A stretch of DNA of 64,000 nucleotides from an uncultured Shimia sp. (GTDB lineage Bacteria; Pseudomonadota; Alphaproteobacteria; Rhodobacterales; Rhodobacteraceae). The stretch's first letter is position 1. The number at the start of each line of letters is the position of its first letter. The notes under the pieces were generated by a model. That model was not told the origin of the DNA. It searched no databases and saw only the letters and a list, made by a program, of their open reading frames with translations. Position numbers and translations under genes: made by a program. Below are positions 34,809 to 43,919 of this stretch, piece after piece. The stretch is taken from positions 992,001-1,056,000 of the forward strand of contig NZ_CANLRL010000001.1 in NCBI RefSeq assembly GCF_947493595.1, in the 5' to 3' direction.

Positions 34809-35417
34809 TCAGCGCCCCTTGGCAAGCCCCCGTACACCTCCCAGCACCAAGTCAGTCGCCAAATCCGCATAGCGCTCCCGCGCTTCACTGTCTGCACCAT
34901 GCTGCCACATATAATACCAGTTGAGCATGCCAAAGACAGACATTGTGGTCTCGCGCAAGCGCAAGGGATCATCCTCAAACACCCCCTCTGCACTGGCGGC
35001 AACCACCTCACTCACCCGGTTGACCAAGTCCCGCTGATAGCCACGCAACACTTGCTGCTGCTCCGCTGGCAAGGCGCGCATGCTTGTGCTTTGCACGCGG
35101 TGCTCATTATCTGCCCCTTGATAGGCCAGAAGGATTTCCCGCACCACGGTACGCAGTTGAGCTTTGACATCCAAGTCACTCAAATCAAGATCACAAATAC
35201 GATCTCGAAGCACCTTCAGATAAGTGTCCAACACATCAAACAATAGCGCGTCTTTACTGTCGTAATAGTGATAGATGTTGGCCTTAGAGATCCCGCACTC
35301 CTTGGCCAACACCGACATTGACGCCCGATCGTACCCTTGCTCAGCAAACACGCGGGCTGCTGACTTCAGAATATGAACCCGTTTCTGTTCATGATCTTTG
35401 GCAATTGTACGCGCCAT
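34809..35417 (-). CDS. paaR: TetR-type regulator of phenylacetate genes (PaaR)
   Basis: 202 residues. The N-terminal HTH (ILKSAARVFAEQGYD, then GISKANIYHYYDSKDALLFD) is of TetR/AcrR type. It is the last gene of a paaI-paaK-paaR unit and its ATG overlaps the paaK stop by one base (TAATG). TetR-type PaaR repressors respond to phenylacetyl-CoA, and this location fits. It probably binds the shared motif at 28629 and 37217. Confidence 0.85.
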   Translation of the reverse strand: MARTIAKDHEQKRVHILKSAARVFAEQGYDRASMSVLAKECGISKANIYHYYDSKDALLFDVLDTYLKVLRDRICDLDLSDLDVKAQLRTVVREILLAYQGADNEHRVQSTSMRALPAEQQQVLRGYQRDLVNRVSEVVAASAEGVFEDDPLRLRETTMSVFGMLNWYYMWQHGADSEARERYADLATDLVLGGVRGLAKGR

Positions 35418-36727
35418 TATCCGGCGCCTCGGTTGTCCACGACGCGTTTTGCCTTCCCTTGGCTGCGTTCCACGTCGCCGGGGTCGCCCACAATCACCTC
35501 TACAGACACGCCAATCATGTCCTTGATATGTTTGGTCAACATACGCGCCGAGGCAGTTTTGGATAGGTTGTCCGCCGCGTTTGGCGTGGCCTCAACAAAC
35601 ACCCGCATCGCATCCATGCGACCTGATTTATACAGTTCGATCTGGTAATGTGGCGCTAGCCCCCCGGTCGCAAGCACCTGCTCTTCGACTTGGGACGGGA
35701 ACACATTCACCCCGCGCAGGATAATCATGTCATCAGAGCGCCCCGTGATTTTCTCCATCCGCCGCATCGACCGCGCAGTGCCAGGCAAAAGCCGTGTCAA
35801 ATCCCGTGTGCGGTAACGGATCATCGGCAGGCCTTCTTTGGTCAATGTGGTGAATACCAACTCGCCCAACTCGCCATCCTCACAGATCTCGCCGGTCTCT
35901 GGATTGATGATCTCGGGGTAGAAATGGTCTTCCCAGATCACTGGCCCGTCTTTGGTCTCCACACATTCATTGGCCACCCCCGGCCCCATGATTTCCGAAA
36001 GCCCATAAATGTCGACGGCATGCATATCAAAAGCGGCCTCAACCTCCTTTCGCATCGCATCGGTCCAAGGCTCGGCTCCAAACACACCGACAGACAAAGA
36101 ACTCTCGCGCGGATCCATGCCAAGCTTGTGATACTGCTCCAAAATGTTGAGCATGTAACTCGGCGTGACCATGATACCGTCCGGTTTGAAGTCAGTGATC
36201 AACCCAACTTGTTTTTCGGTTTGCCCGCCACTCATTGGCACCACTGTCGCCCCAAGACGTTCAATGCCGTAATGCGCGCCCAAACCACCGGTGAATAGCC
36301 CGTAGCCATAGGCGTTGTGCACCAAATCTCCGGCCCGAAGCCCTGACGCCCGCAGGCTGCGCGCCATTAAGTCCGCCCAATTGTCGATGTCACCTTTGGT
36401 GTAACCTACCACCGTGGGCTTGCCTGTTGTACCAGACGACGCGTGCAGCCGCGCAATCTGCTGACGTGGCACCGCCAAAAGCCCAAAGGGGTAATTGTCG
36501 CGCAGATCATTTTTGTATGAAAACGGGAACTTCGCCAGATCAGCCAAGCTTTGCAAATCATCCGGATGCACCCCCGCCGCGTCAAAGCGCTGCTTGTACA
36601 TAGGCACGTTGGTGTAGGCGTGAGTCAACGACCACTTCAGCCGCTCCAGTTGCACCGCGCGGATTTCATCAATCGACGCGATTTCAATGGGTTCCAGCTC
36701 TTCCTTGCGTGGTGACAAATCTTTCAT
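35417..36727 (-). CDS. paaK: Phenylacetate-CoA ligase (PaaK)
   Basis: A 436-residue ANL ligase. The P-loop LHASSGTTGKPTVVGYT, the acyl-binding segment YGYGLFTGGLGAHYG, DIYGLSEIMGPGVANEC, and the late GRSDDMIILRGVNVFPSQ are characteristic. It forms phenylacetyl-CoA from phenylacetate, CoA and ATP, the entry step of the pathway. The strong GGGGAGG precedes the ATG. It starts 20 bp after paaI. Confidence 0.96.
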   Translation of the reverse strand: MKDLSPRKEELEPIEIASIDEIRAVQLERLKWSLTHAYTNVPMYKQRFDAAGVHPDDLQSLADLAKFPFSYKNDLRDNYPFGLLAVPRQQIARLHASSGTTGKPTVVGYTKGDIDNWADLMARSLRASGLRAGDLVHNAYGYGLFTGGLGAHYGIERLGATVVPMSGGQTEKQVGLITDFKPDGIMVTPSYMLNILEQYHKLGMDPRESSLSVGVFGAEPWTDAMRKEVEAAFDMHAVDIYGLSEIMGPGVANECVETKDGPVIWEDHFYPEIINPETGEICEDGELGELVFTTLTKEGLPMIRYRTRDLTRLLPGTARSMRRMEKITGRSDDMIILRGVNVFPSQVEEQVLATGGLAPHYQIELYKSGRMDAMRVFVEATPNAADNLSKTASARMLTKHIKDMIGVSVEVIVGDPGDVERSQGKAKRVVDNRGAG

Positions 36728-36747
36728 AACGTCCTCCCCAACGTCGA

Positions 36748-37173
36748 CTATTCTTCAAACAGGTGACCTTTGATGGCGCGCGAGGCGCCACGAAATTCGG
36801 CAATCACCTGACCGTCCTGATTGGACACGGTCACATCGTAAATTCCGCTACGCCCAGTTAGACTGACCTCCCGTGCCACCGCGGTGAGCACATCCCCCTC
36901 ACGCCCCGGCGCGATGTACGATATGTTGTTGTGCTGCGCCACGGTTACCTGATTGCGGCTGTTGCAGGCAAAGGCAAACGCGCTGTCAGCCAGCGTAAAG
37001 GTGAACCCGCCGTGACAAATCCCAATGCCATTACAGTGCTCCGGCTTCACTCTCATAGTGAGCGTCGCTTGCCCCGCGTCCACGTCTACAATCTGCATGC
37101 CCATGTGTTGGCTTGCCCGGTCCGTTGACCACATAGCTGCCGCGCTTTTCTCGGCCCGCTCTTTTGGCGTCAT
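36748..37173 (-). CDS. paaI: PaaI, hotdog-fold acyl-CoA thioesterase
   Basis: 141 residues. HCNGIGICHGGFTFTLADSAFA contains the hotdog-fold active-site loop of the PaaI group, with the Asp in LADSAFA. It removes CoA from dead-end ring-epoxide intermediates to protect the CoA pool. The ATG at 37173 has GGGAGG 5 nt upstream; a long frame to 37350 covers the divergent promoter and is not used. Confidence 0.93.
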   Translation of the reverse strand: MTPKERAEKSAAAMWSTDRASQHMGMQIVDVDAGQATLTMRVKPEHCNGIGICHGGFTFTLADSAFAFACNSRNQVTVAQHNNISYIAPGREGDVLTAVAREVSLTGRSGIYDVTVSNQDGQVIAEFRGASRAIKGHLFEE

Positions 37174-37216
37174 CTGTGCCTCCCAACACAATCTCCTCAA
37201 CCTCCAGCTTGCATAA

Positions 37217-37230
37217 ACCGAACGGTTGGT
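37217..37230 (+). promoter_or_regulatory. Putative PaaR operator in the paaI/paaZ divergent promoter
   Basis: ACCGAACGGTTGGT lies in the 95-bp gap between the divergent paaI and paaZ starts. It matches the motif before paaJ and resembles common TetR operators of the ACCG-N2-CGGTYGGT form. One site here could control both directions. Confidence 0.55.
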
Positions 37231-37268
37231 CAATAAATGATTCACGGAGACATATCGGGGAGAGAGCC

Positions 37269-39299
37269 ATGTCCATCCAAAACGTTTCAAGCTTTGCGGC
37301 AGGTCAATGGATCGCGCCCGGTGCCGGTGCGCGCAACATCGCCTCTGCAATCACAGGCGACGTCATTGCCACCGCTGGCAACGATGCCCTCGATGTGCAA
37401 GCCATGTTGAACTACGCCCGCAACGTGGGCGGCCCGGCGTTGCGCAAGATGACCTTCCATGACCGCGCCCGCATGCTCAAAGCCCTCGCCCTGCACCTGC
37501 GTGAGCACCGCAAGGCGATGTATGAGCTCTCCTTCAACACCGGCGCAACCCAAGCTGACCACCAAATCGACATCGACGGGGGTATTGGCACCATGCTGGT
37601 GTTCGCCTCTAAAGGCCGCCGCGAGATGCCCGACAGCACCATCTATGTCGATGGCGAGTTGGAGCAGCTCTCCCGCAACGGCTCCTTCATGGGGCAGCAC
37701 ATCTGCACGCCAATCCAAGGCGTCGCAGTGCACATCAACGCCTTCAACTTCCCAGTTTGGGGGATGTTGGAAAAGCTCGCACCTACCCTGCTCGCTGGCG
37801 TGCCAACGATTGTGAAACCGGCTACCTCCACCTGTTACGTCACCGAGCTTTGCGTGCGTATCATGGCCGACAGCGGCATCCTGCCCGACGGCGCGGTTCA
37901 GCTCGTATCTGGTGGCCTCGGCGATATGCTCGACCATTTGACCTGCCAAGACGCGGTGGCCTTCACCGGCTCCGCCAACACAGCCTTAAAGCTGCGATCC
38001 AACCCATTGATTTTGGGCAACTCTGTGCGCTTCACTTCCGAGGCAGACAGCCTGAACGCGTCTATCCTTGGCCCGGATGCCGCGCCCGGAACACCTGAAT
38101 TTGACCTCTTCATCAAAGAAGTGTCTCGAGAAATGACCACCAAGGCGGGTCAGAAATGCACCGCCATTCGCCGCATCATCGCGCCTGAGGCCGTGACTGA
38201 AGCCGTCATCGACGCCCTCTCCGCCCGCCTGTCCAAAATCGTAATTGGTGATCCTCGTTTGGAAACCACCCGCATGGGCGCGCTGGTCTCCGCAGGTCAA
38301 AAACGGGACGTGCTCGAAAAAGCCGCTTTGCTGGGCACCGAGGCAGACCGTGTCTTTGGCGATCCAGACAATTTCCAAGTCGAAGGCGCGGACGCGGAAA
38401 AAGGCGCCTTTGTTCCACCAATGCTGTTCCACTGCGCATCACCTGATACCGCAGAACACGTGCACGCCTCCGAGGCCTTTGGTCCGGTCTCGACCCTCAT
38501 GGGCTACCGCGATCTCGACCATGCCATCGCGCTCGCCAACAAAGGTCAAGGCTCCCTTGTGGCCTCCGTTATCACCCATGACGCAGAGGTTGCCCGCGAA
38601 GTTGCCATGGGCGCAGGCGCCTTCCACGGACGGCTCTATTTCAACAACCGCGACAGCATGGGCGAAAGCACCGGCCACGGCTCGCCCCTGCCCCACATGG
38701 TGCATGGCGGCCCAGGCCGCGCAGGTGGCGGCGAAGAACTCGGCGGCGTGCGTGCCGTGAAACACTACATGCAGCGCACCGCCATCCAAGGCAGCCCTGA
38801 CATCCTCACCGGCATCGGCCAGCAATGGGTCCCCGGTGCCAAGGAAATCGACGCAGGTGCACACCCGTTCACCCGCCGTTTTGGGGAGTTGGCCGTGGGC
38901 GAAACGCTCTACACCAAACCACGTGAGATCACGCTTGAGGACATCGAGCACTTCGCTAACTTCACCGGCGACACCTTCTATGCCCACATGGACGAAGATG
39001 CCGCCGCGCGAAACCCGTTTTTCCCTGGTCGCGTCGCCCATGGTTATCTGCTCCTGTCCTTCGCCGCCGGCCTGTTTGTAGAGCCCAACGAAGGTCCTGT
39101 TTTGGCCAACACCGGTCTGGACACCCTGCGCTTCATGAAGCCGGTTGTGGCGGGCGACAGCCTGAAAGTGCGCCTGACGGTCAAAAAGAAGACCAAGCGC
39201 AACGAGGAATACGGCGAAGTCCGCTGGCACGTCACCGCCTCCAACCAAGATGATGAAATGGTCGCGGAATACGAACTGCTGACCATGGTGGCTTACTAA
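37269..39299 (+). CDS. paaZ: PaaZ, bifunctional oxepin-CoA hydrolase / 3-oxo-5,6-dehydrosuberyl-CoA semialdehyde dehydrogenase
   Basis: 676 residues in two domains. Residues ~1-520 form an aldehyde dehydrogenase ([31 protein letters not shown], and the Cys of [11 protein letters not shown]). Residues ~535-676 form a MaoC/hotdog hydratase ([33 protein letters not shown]). It opens the ring of oxepin-CoA and oxidises the resulting semialdehyde. The ATG at 37269 follows GGGGAGAGAG; the frame upstream overlaps paaI. It is transcribed away from paaIKR. Confidence 0.96.
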   Translation: MSIQNVSSFAAGQWIAPGAGARNIASAITGDVIATAGNDALDVQAMLNYARNVGGPALRKMTFHDRARMLKALALHLREHRKAMYELSFNTGATQADHQIDIDGGIGTMLVFASKGRREMPDSTIYVDGELEQLSRNGSFMGQHICTPIQGVAVHINAFNFPVWGMLEKLAPTLLAGVPTIVKPATSTCYVTELCVRIMADSGILPDGAVQLVSGGLGDMLDHLTCQDAVAFTGSANTALKLRSNPLILGNSVRFTSEADSLNASILGPDAAPGTPEFDLFIKEVSREMTTKAGQKCTAIRRIIAPEAVTEAVIDALSARLSKIVIGDPRLETTRMGALVSAGQKRDVLEKAALLGTEADRVFGDPDNFQVEGADAEKGAFVPPMLFHCASPDTAEHVHASEAFGPVSTLMGYRDLDHAIALANKGQGSLVASVITHDAEVAREVAMGAGAFHGRLYFNNRDSMGESTGHGSPLPHMVHGGPGRAGGGEELGGVRAVKHYMQRTAIQGSPDILTGIGQQWVPGAKEIDAGAHPFTRRFGELAVGETLYTKPREITLEDIEHFANFTGDTFYAHMDEDAAARNPFFPGRVAHGYLLLSFAAGLFVEPNEGPVLANTGLDTLRFMKPVVAGDSLKVRLTVKKKTKRNEEYGEVRWHVTASNQDDEMVAEYELLTMVAY

Positions 39300-39380
39300 G
39301 CGCCTATTGGCCGCGGCCCGTCCTCTGGCGCGCCGTGGCCTTTGTCTCTATGCACAGGAGGACCTCACTAGGATCTTCCT

Positions 39381-40421
39381 ATGCCGCTAAAACTGACCCA
39401 ACTTTCTGACCTCGCCACGCTGCCGTTTGATCAGATCATCGATGTGCGCTCCCCGGCAGAATTTGCCCTCGATCACGTCCCCGGCGCGATCAACCTTCCA
39501 GCCATGTCCAACGACGAGCGCGCGCGTGTTGGCACCATCTATGTGCAAGAAGACCCGTTTAAAGCCCGCAAAATCGGCGCAGCCATTGTGGCGCGCAACG
39601 TCGCCGCGCACCTCGAAGGCCCTCTGTCTGAGAAAGAAGGCAGCTACAAACCCTTAGTCTACTGCTGGCGCGGCGGCCAACGCTCTGGTTCCGTGGCAAT
39701 CATCCTGAAACAAATTGGGTGGCGCGCCGACACCATTGAGGGCGGCTACCAGGCTTACCGCCGCCTTGTCTCCAAAGCCCTCTACGACGGCACCATGCCT
39801 TGCCCGGTTGTGGTGATCGACGGCGGCACCGGCACCGCCAAAACCCGCCTTCTGGACCACCTCGCGCACCAAGGCGCACAGACGCTGGATCTGGAAGCCA
39901 TGGCCGAGCACCGCGGCAGCCTCTTTGGCCCAATGGGAGACATGCAGCCCAGCCAAAAAGCCTTCGAGAGTCGCCTCGCCTCGGGCCTCGCCAAATTACA
40001 ACCCAATCGCCCGGTCTATGTCGAAGCCGAAAGCTCGAAAATCGGCCGCCTGATCATCCCACCAGTTCTGTGGCAGTCCATGATCGCTGCTCCTAACCTG
40101 CGCCTTACAGCACCACTAGAGGCCCGCGTCGATCACCTGATCTCCGCCTATCCGGACATGCGCGCGGACGAGACCAAATTGCACACAGTGCTGGACATGC
40201 TCACCCGCTATCACGGCCACGAGAAAGTGACCCAATGGAAAGCTCTGGCCAGTGCAAAAGACTTCGCACAGCTCACCCGAGGCTTGATCGAAACCCATTA
40301 TGATCCACGTTACACACGAATCTCCCGCACCCAAGCACCGGTTGCCGAGGAAATGGCCCTGCCGGATCTCCGCGACAAAACACTCGCCGCCACGGCTGCC
40401 AAGCTGATCAGCGCAGAGTGA
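39381..40421 (+). CDS. mnmH: tRNA 2-selenouridine synthase (MnmH/SelU)
   Basis: 346 residues. An N-terminal rhodanese domain carries the catalytic Cys95 in YCWRGGQRSGSVA, followed by a P-loop domain with DGGTGTAKTRLL (148-159). The family replaces sulphur by selenium in the 2-thiouridine of certain tRNA wobble positions via a geranyl intermediate. It needs selenophosphate, and selD is the convergent neighbour (14-bp overlap of ends). Ordinary length. Confidence 0.93.
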   Translation: MPLKLTQLSDLATLPFDQIIDVRSPAEFALDHVPGAINLPAMSNDERARVGTIYVQEDPFKARKIGAAIVARNVAAHLEGPLSEKEGSYKPLVYCWRGGQRSGSVAIILKQIGWRADTIEGGYQAYRRLVSKALYDGTMPCPVVVIDGGTGTAKTRLLDHLAHQGAQTLDLEAMAEHRGSLFGPMGDMQPSQKAFESRLASGLAKLQPNRPVYVEAESSKIGRLIIPPVLWQSMIAAPNLRLTAPLEARVDHLISAYPDMRADETKLHTVLDMLTRYHGHEKVTQWKALASAKDFAQLTRGLIETHYDPRYTRISRTQAPVAEEMALPDLRDKTLAATAAKLISAE

Positions 40422-42582
40422 TCGACGGTTCGCCGGTACAAATCTCACCAATCACTGCCGCGCCGTGGCCTGCTGCGCGCAACCGCGCAATCAAAGCCTC
40501 TGCGGACTGCGCCGCAACCGCCGCCAAAAAACCACCTGAGGTCTGAGGATCATGCAGCAACGCCGCCTTGGCGCTGTCCGGCCCAAACACCGGCGCCGCT
40601 GCCTTGTTGTCCTCAAAAATTGTGCTGCGGTGACCCTCCGCGGCCAACGCTTCCGCCCCCGAATAGAATGGCACATCCGCCAAAGTGACCTCAGCAGCCC
40701 CCCCAGACGCGCGACACATCATCATCAAATGTCCCGCCAGTCCAAAACCGGTCACATCCGTCATCGCATGTGCGCCCTTCAAAATCTCCGCCCCGTCTCC
40801 CTGAGGCTGCGCCAAAACACCGTACAACGCCGCCACATCACGGCCATCCGCTTTGCCCTGCATCTCCGCTGCCAAAAGCGTGCCGGACCCAATCGGTCGC
40901 GTCAGGATCAGTGCATCCCCAGCCTTTGCCCCAGCCAAAGTGATCGCATCTCCCTCCAGCAAGCCCGTGACCGTCAACCCAATGCTCAGCTCCGCACCCA
41001 TGCTCGAATGTCCGCCAACAATCTCCGCACCAGCGCCACGCACCACTGAGCCAATGCCGTCTAAAACCTCGCGCATTGCCCGCGCCTGCAGCTCAGGCGT
41101 CATGCGCGGCAAAGTCACCGACACCAACGCAGATTGCGGCGCAGCCCCCATCGCCCAGACATCCCCAAGCGCATGCACCGCCGCAATCCGACCCATCAAG
41201 CCATGATCCGCCACAAAGCCACGCAAATGATCCACGCTCAGCACCTGTTTTTGCCCGCCTATGTCGAGTACGGCCGCATCATCGCCTGCGCCCTGAACTA
41301 CATCATCTCGCTGCACAGGCGGCATTTCCGCCAGGGCCACACTCAACTGGCCCGGCGCCACTTTGGCGCCACAGCCGCCACACAGCACTTGTTCGTTCTG
41401 CACCCCAAGCGCCACTGGCCCGGCTGGCTCTGGTGTTTTCATCTCTGGAAGTTCTGAAAGCTTCTTCATAAAGGTCTGATCAATATGATCTTTCCACCTC
41501 CACAATCGCGCCTTTGGGGACGACAGACAGCGCCCCCACTTTGCCGCAATCGCCGCCTTATCACCTAACGACATCAGCTTGAGATAATCTGATTGAGGCC
41601 GAAACCGCGTCATCTCAGCCCCCGTGAGCGCGGCACAAATATTGTGATACAGCACCGGTGCTGCGCGCACCGCAAACACGCCTGCTTTGGGGCGTGGACT
41701 GGCGGTCAACGCTGCGCAATCCCCTACGGCAAACAGACCCTGCTGCTCCGGTACCATCAGCCGGTCATCCACCCTTACAAAGCCATCATGATCGTGTGGC
41801 AAGTCCGCTGTCGCAAGCCACTCATGGGCAAAGCCACCTGCCGCGCCCACTGTGAACTCAGAGGCCACCGGCGATCGCCCTTTGAGCAAAACCGCCTCAG
41901 CAGTGATCGCCTCCACCTCAACCGCGCTCACAACCGAAACGCCCATCCGCAGCATCTCTTCACGCAAAATCCGATCCGCGCCAGGCGTGCCACTGGCCAG
42001 CTTGGTATTGGCTTCAATCAACGTCACGCAATCTCGTTTGCCAGAACCTTGCAGGCGATGCGCCATCGCAAGCGCAAGTTCACAGCCAGCCATGCCTCCG
42101 CCGATCACAGAGGCTTGCCCGGATCGCCCCCCATCTTGAACCAACTGTACATATCGGCTCCACCGATCCGCAAAGGCATCCAACGGCTTTGCCCCAACGC
42201 CAAACTCAGAGAATCCCGGAATATGTGACGCGCGCGCATGTAGCCCCACATCCAGCGACGCCACATCATAGGCAATCTCCCCGCGCCCCGGTACGTTGAT
42301 CATCTTACGCTTCGCATCAATCCTGCTCGCCGCTCCAAAAATAACCCGTGCCCCTGCAAAACGCGCCAGCTTCACAAGGTCAATTTCAAGGTCATCGCGT
42401 GTGTAGTGCCCGGCAATATGCCCCGGTAACATACCGGAATAAGGCGCGGTTGGCCCTGGATTGATCAGCGTAACCTGAACGCCCTGGACCGGCTTCATGC
42501 CCCACATCCGCAACATCAAAGCGTGCGCATGCCCGCCACCAACCAGCACCAAATCCCGAGTCAGCGTGGTTTGAGTTGTCAT
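40408..42582 (-). CDS. selD: Selenide,water dikinase fused to an NADH-dehydrogenase-like FAD domain
   Basis: About 724 residues. Residues 1 to ~330 are a pyridine-nucleotide-disulphide oxidoreductase of the NDH-2 or sulphide:quinone type (LVLVGGGHAHALMLRMW, INPGPTAPYSGMLPGHIAGH, AVGDCAAL). From ~385 to the end is SelD, with LCGGCGAKVAPGQL, GDDAAVLDIG, HALGDVWAMGAAPQ and GGHSSMGAELSIG. SelD makes selenophosphate from selenide and ATP; the FAD part may supply selenide by reduction, which is inference. Such fusions are known in several bacteria. The ATG at 42582 gives the FAD-domain start; the upstream frame to 42858 is not used. Confidence 0.94.
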   Translation of the reverse strand: MTTQTTLTRDLVLVGGGHAHALMLRMWGMKPVQGVQVTLINPGPTAPYSGMLPGHIAGHYTRDDLEIDLVKLARFAGARVIFGAASRIDAKRKMINVPGRGEIAYDVASLDVGLHARASHIPGFSEFGVGAKPLDAFADRWSRYVQLVQDGGRSGQASVIGGGMAGCELALAMAHRLQGSGKRDCVTLIEANTKLASGTPGADRILREEMLRMGVSVVSAVEVEAITAEAVLLKGRSPVASEFTVGAAGGFAHEWLATADLPHDHDGFVRVDDRLMVPEQQGLFAVGDCAALTASPRPKAGVFAVRAAPVLYHNICAALTGAEMTRFRPQSDYLKLMSLGDKAAIAAKWGRCLSSPKARLWRWKDHIDQTFMKKLSELPEMKTPEPAGPVALGVQNEQVLCGGCGAKVAPGQLSVALAEMPPVQRDDVVQGAGDDAAVLDIGGQKQVLSVDHLRGFVADHGLMGRIAAVHALGDVWAMGAAPQSALVSVTLPRMTPELQARAMREVLDGIGSVVRGAGAEIVGGHSSMGAELSIGLTVTGLLEGDAITLAGAKAGDALILTRPIGSGTLLAAEMQGKADGRDVAALYGVLAQPQGDGAEILKGAHAMTDVTGFGLAGHLMMMCRASGGAAEVTLADVPFYSGAEALAAEGHRSTIFEDNKAAAPVFGPDSAKAALLHDPQTSGGFLAAVAAQSAEALIARLRAAGHGAAVIGEICTGEPSITLR

Positions 42583-42876
42583 CCCCACCCGTCGTTTTCC
42601 TTCCACTTTCGCATTCGTCGCAGAATTTCTGGGATGTAAAGCCGGTGCAACCACAAAACGGCCAACGCACGGCGGGTTAACACAATCGTGCAACGGCAGC
42701 GCGACACACAAATTTGCACCTCCGCAAAACAGTCGCAATACAGACGCATTACCGACGCGGGTTTTGACCACTTTTGGACCATTTGGTAAATTTTTTGCAC
42801 ACCTGATGTCATCCATGCTAGACAAGCCCCTCGCGCCTTGACAGGGTGCGGCTTCCACCAGCTACGAGGGCACATC

Positions 42877-43818
42877 ATGAGCGCGCGCAAGATCATCATC
42901 GACACAGATCCAGGCCAGGACGACGCGGTCGCCATTCTCTTAGCATTGGCCAGCCCAGAAGAGATCGACGTGCTTGGTATAACCGCCGTGGCGGGCAATG
43001 TGCCTTTGGCTCTAACCTCTAAAAATGCGCGTATTGTCTGTGAGTTAGCTGGCAAACCGGAGACCAAGGTCTACGAAGGTTGCGACCGCCCTATGGGCCG
43101 GGAACTGGTCACCGCTGAGCACGTACACGGTAAAACTGGCCTCAATGGACCGGTGCTTCCAGACCCTGTTATACAGATTGAAGATCAGCACGCTGTTGAC
43201 TTCATCATCGACACGCTGCGCACCCATGAGACCGGTACCGTTACCCTTTGCCCACTTGGCCCTCTGACAAACATCGGAACCGCTTTTGAAAAAGCCCCTG
43301 ATATCATTGAAAAGGTTCAGGAAATTGTGTTGATGGGCGGCGCCTACTTTGAGGTTGGCAACATCACACCCGCTGCCGAATTCAACATCTACGTTGATCC
43401 GCAAGCCGCTGATATTGTGTTCAAATCCGGCGTTCCAATTGTAGTAATGCCGCTGGATGTCACGCACAAGGCGCTTGTCACCACACCGCGCAACGACGCC
43501 TTCCGTAACATCGGCTCCAAGGTGGGCGTAGCGGTGGCGGAAATGACTGATTTCTTTGAGAGATTTGACAAAGAGAAGTACGGTTCGGACGGTGCACCAC
43601 TGCATGACCCTTGCGTCACGGCATATCTGATCCAACCAGAGCTGTTCTCTGGCCGCCACATCAACGTGGAGATCGAAACTCAGTCTGAGTTGACCATGGG
43701 CATGACCGTCGCGGATTGGTGGCATGTAACTGATCGTAAACCCAATGCGATGTTTATGGGTGACCTCGATGCTGACGGATTCTTTTCCCTTTTGGCAGAG
43801 CGTCTTAGCCGCCTTTAA
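42877..43818 (+). CDS. Nucleoside hydrolase (IU-NH family)
   Basis: About 313 residues. The Ca-binding and catalytic DTDPGQDDAVAILLALA motif starts the protein, with VLMGGAYFEVGNITPAAEFN and the late PLHDPCVTAYLI for the remaining metal ligands. It splits ribonucleosides into base and ribose. The ATG at 42877 is supported by GAGGG at 7 nt. It lies between the selenium genes, with no operon partner. The preferred base cannot be read from sequence. Confidence 0.92.
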   Translation: MSARKIIIDTDPGQDDAVAILLALASPEEIDVLGITAVAGNVPLALTSKNARIVCELAGKPETKVYEGCDRPMGRELVTAEHVHGKTGLNGPVLPDPVIQIEDQHAVDFIIDTLRTHETGTVTLCPLGPLTNIGTAFEKAPDIIEKVQEIVLMGGAYFEVGNITPAAEFNIYVDPQAADIVFKSGVPIVVMPLDVTHKALVTTPRNDAFRNIGSKVGVAVAEMTDFFERFDKEKYGSDGAPLHDPCVTAYLIQPELFSGRHINVEIETQSELTMGMTVADWWHVTDRKPNAMFMGDLDADGFFSLLAERLSRL

Positions 43819-43919
43819 GGCCGCCTCTCCCTGACAAACGACCCAAAGCCGCGCAAACAATCGCGGCCTTGGGAGCCGCCAACAGTGGCATTCTCTCAAA
43901 AGCCCGATATGCTACATCC

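Noticed and set aside
43820-43880. GCCGCG/CGCGGC inverted repeat after the nucleoside hydrolase gene as terminator
   Set aside because: No T-run follows the stem in either direction, and it lies just before the selO start.
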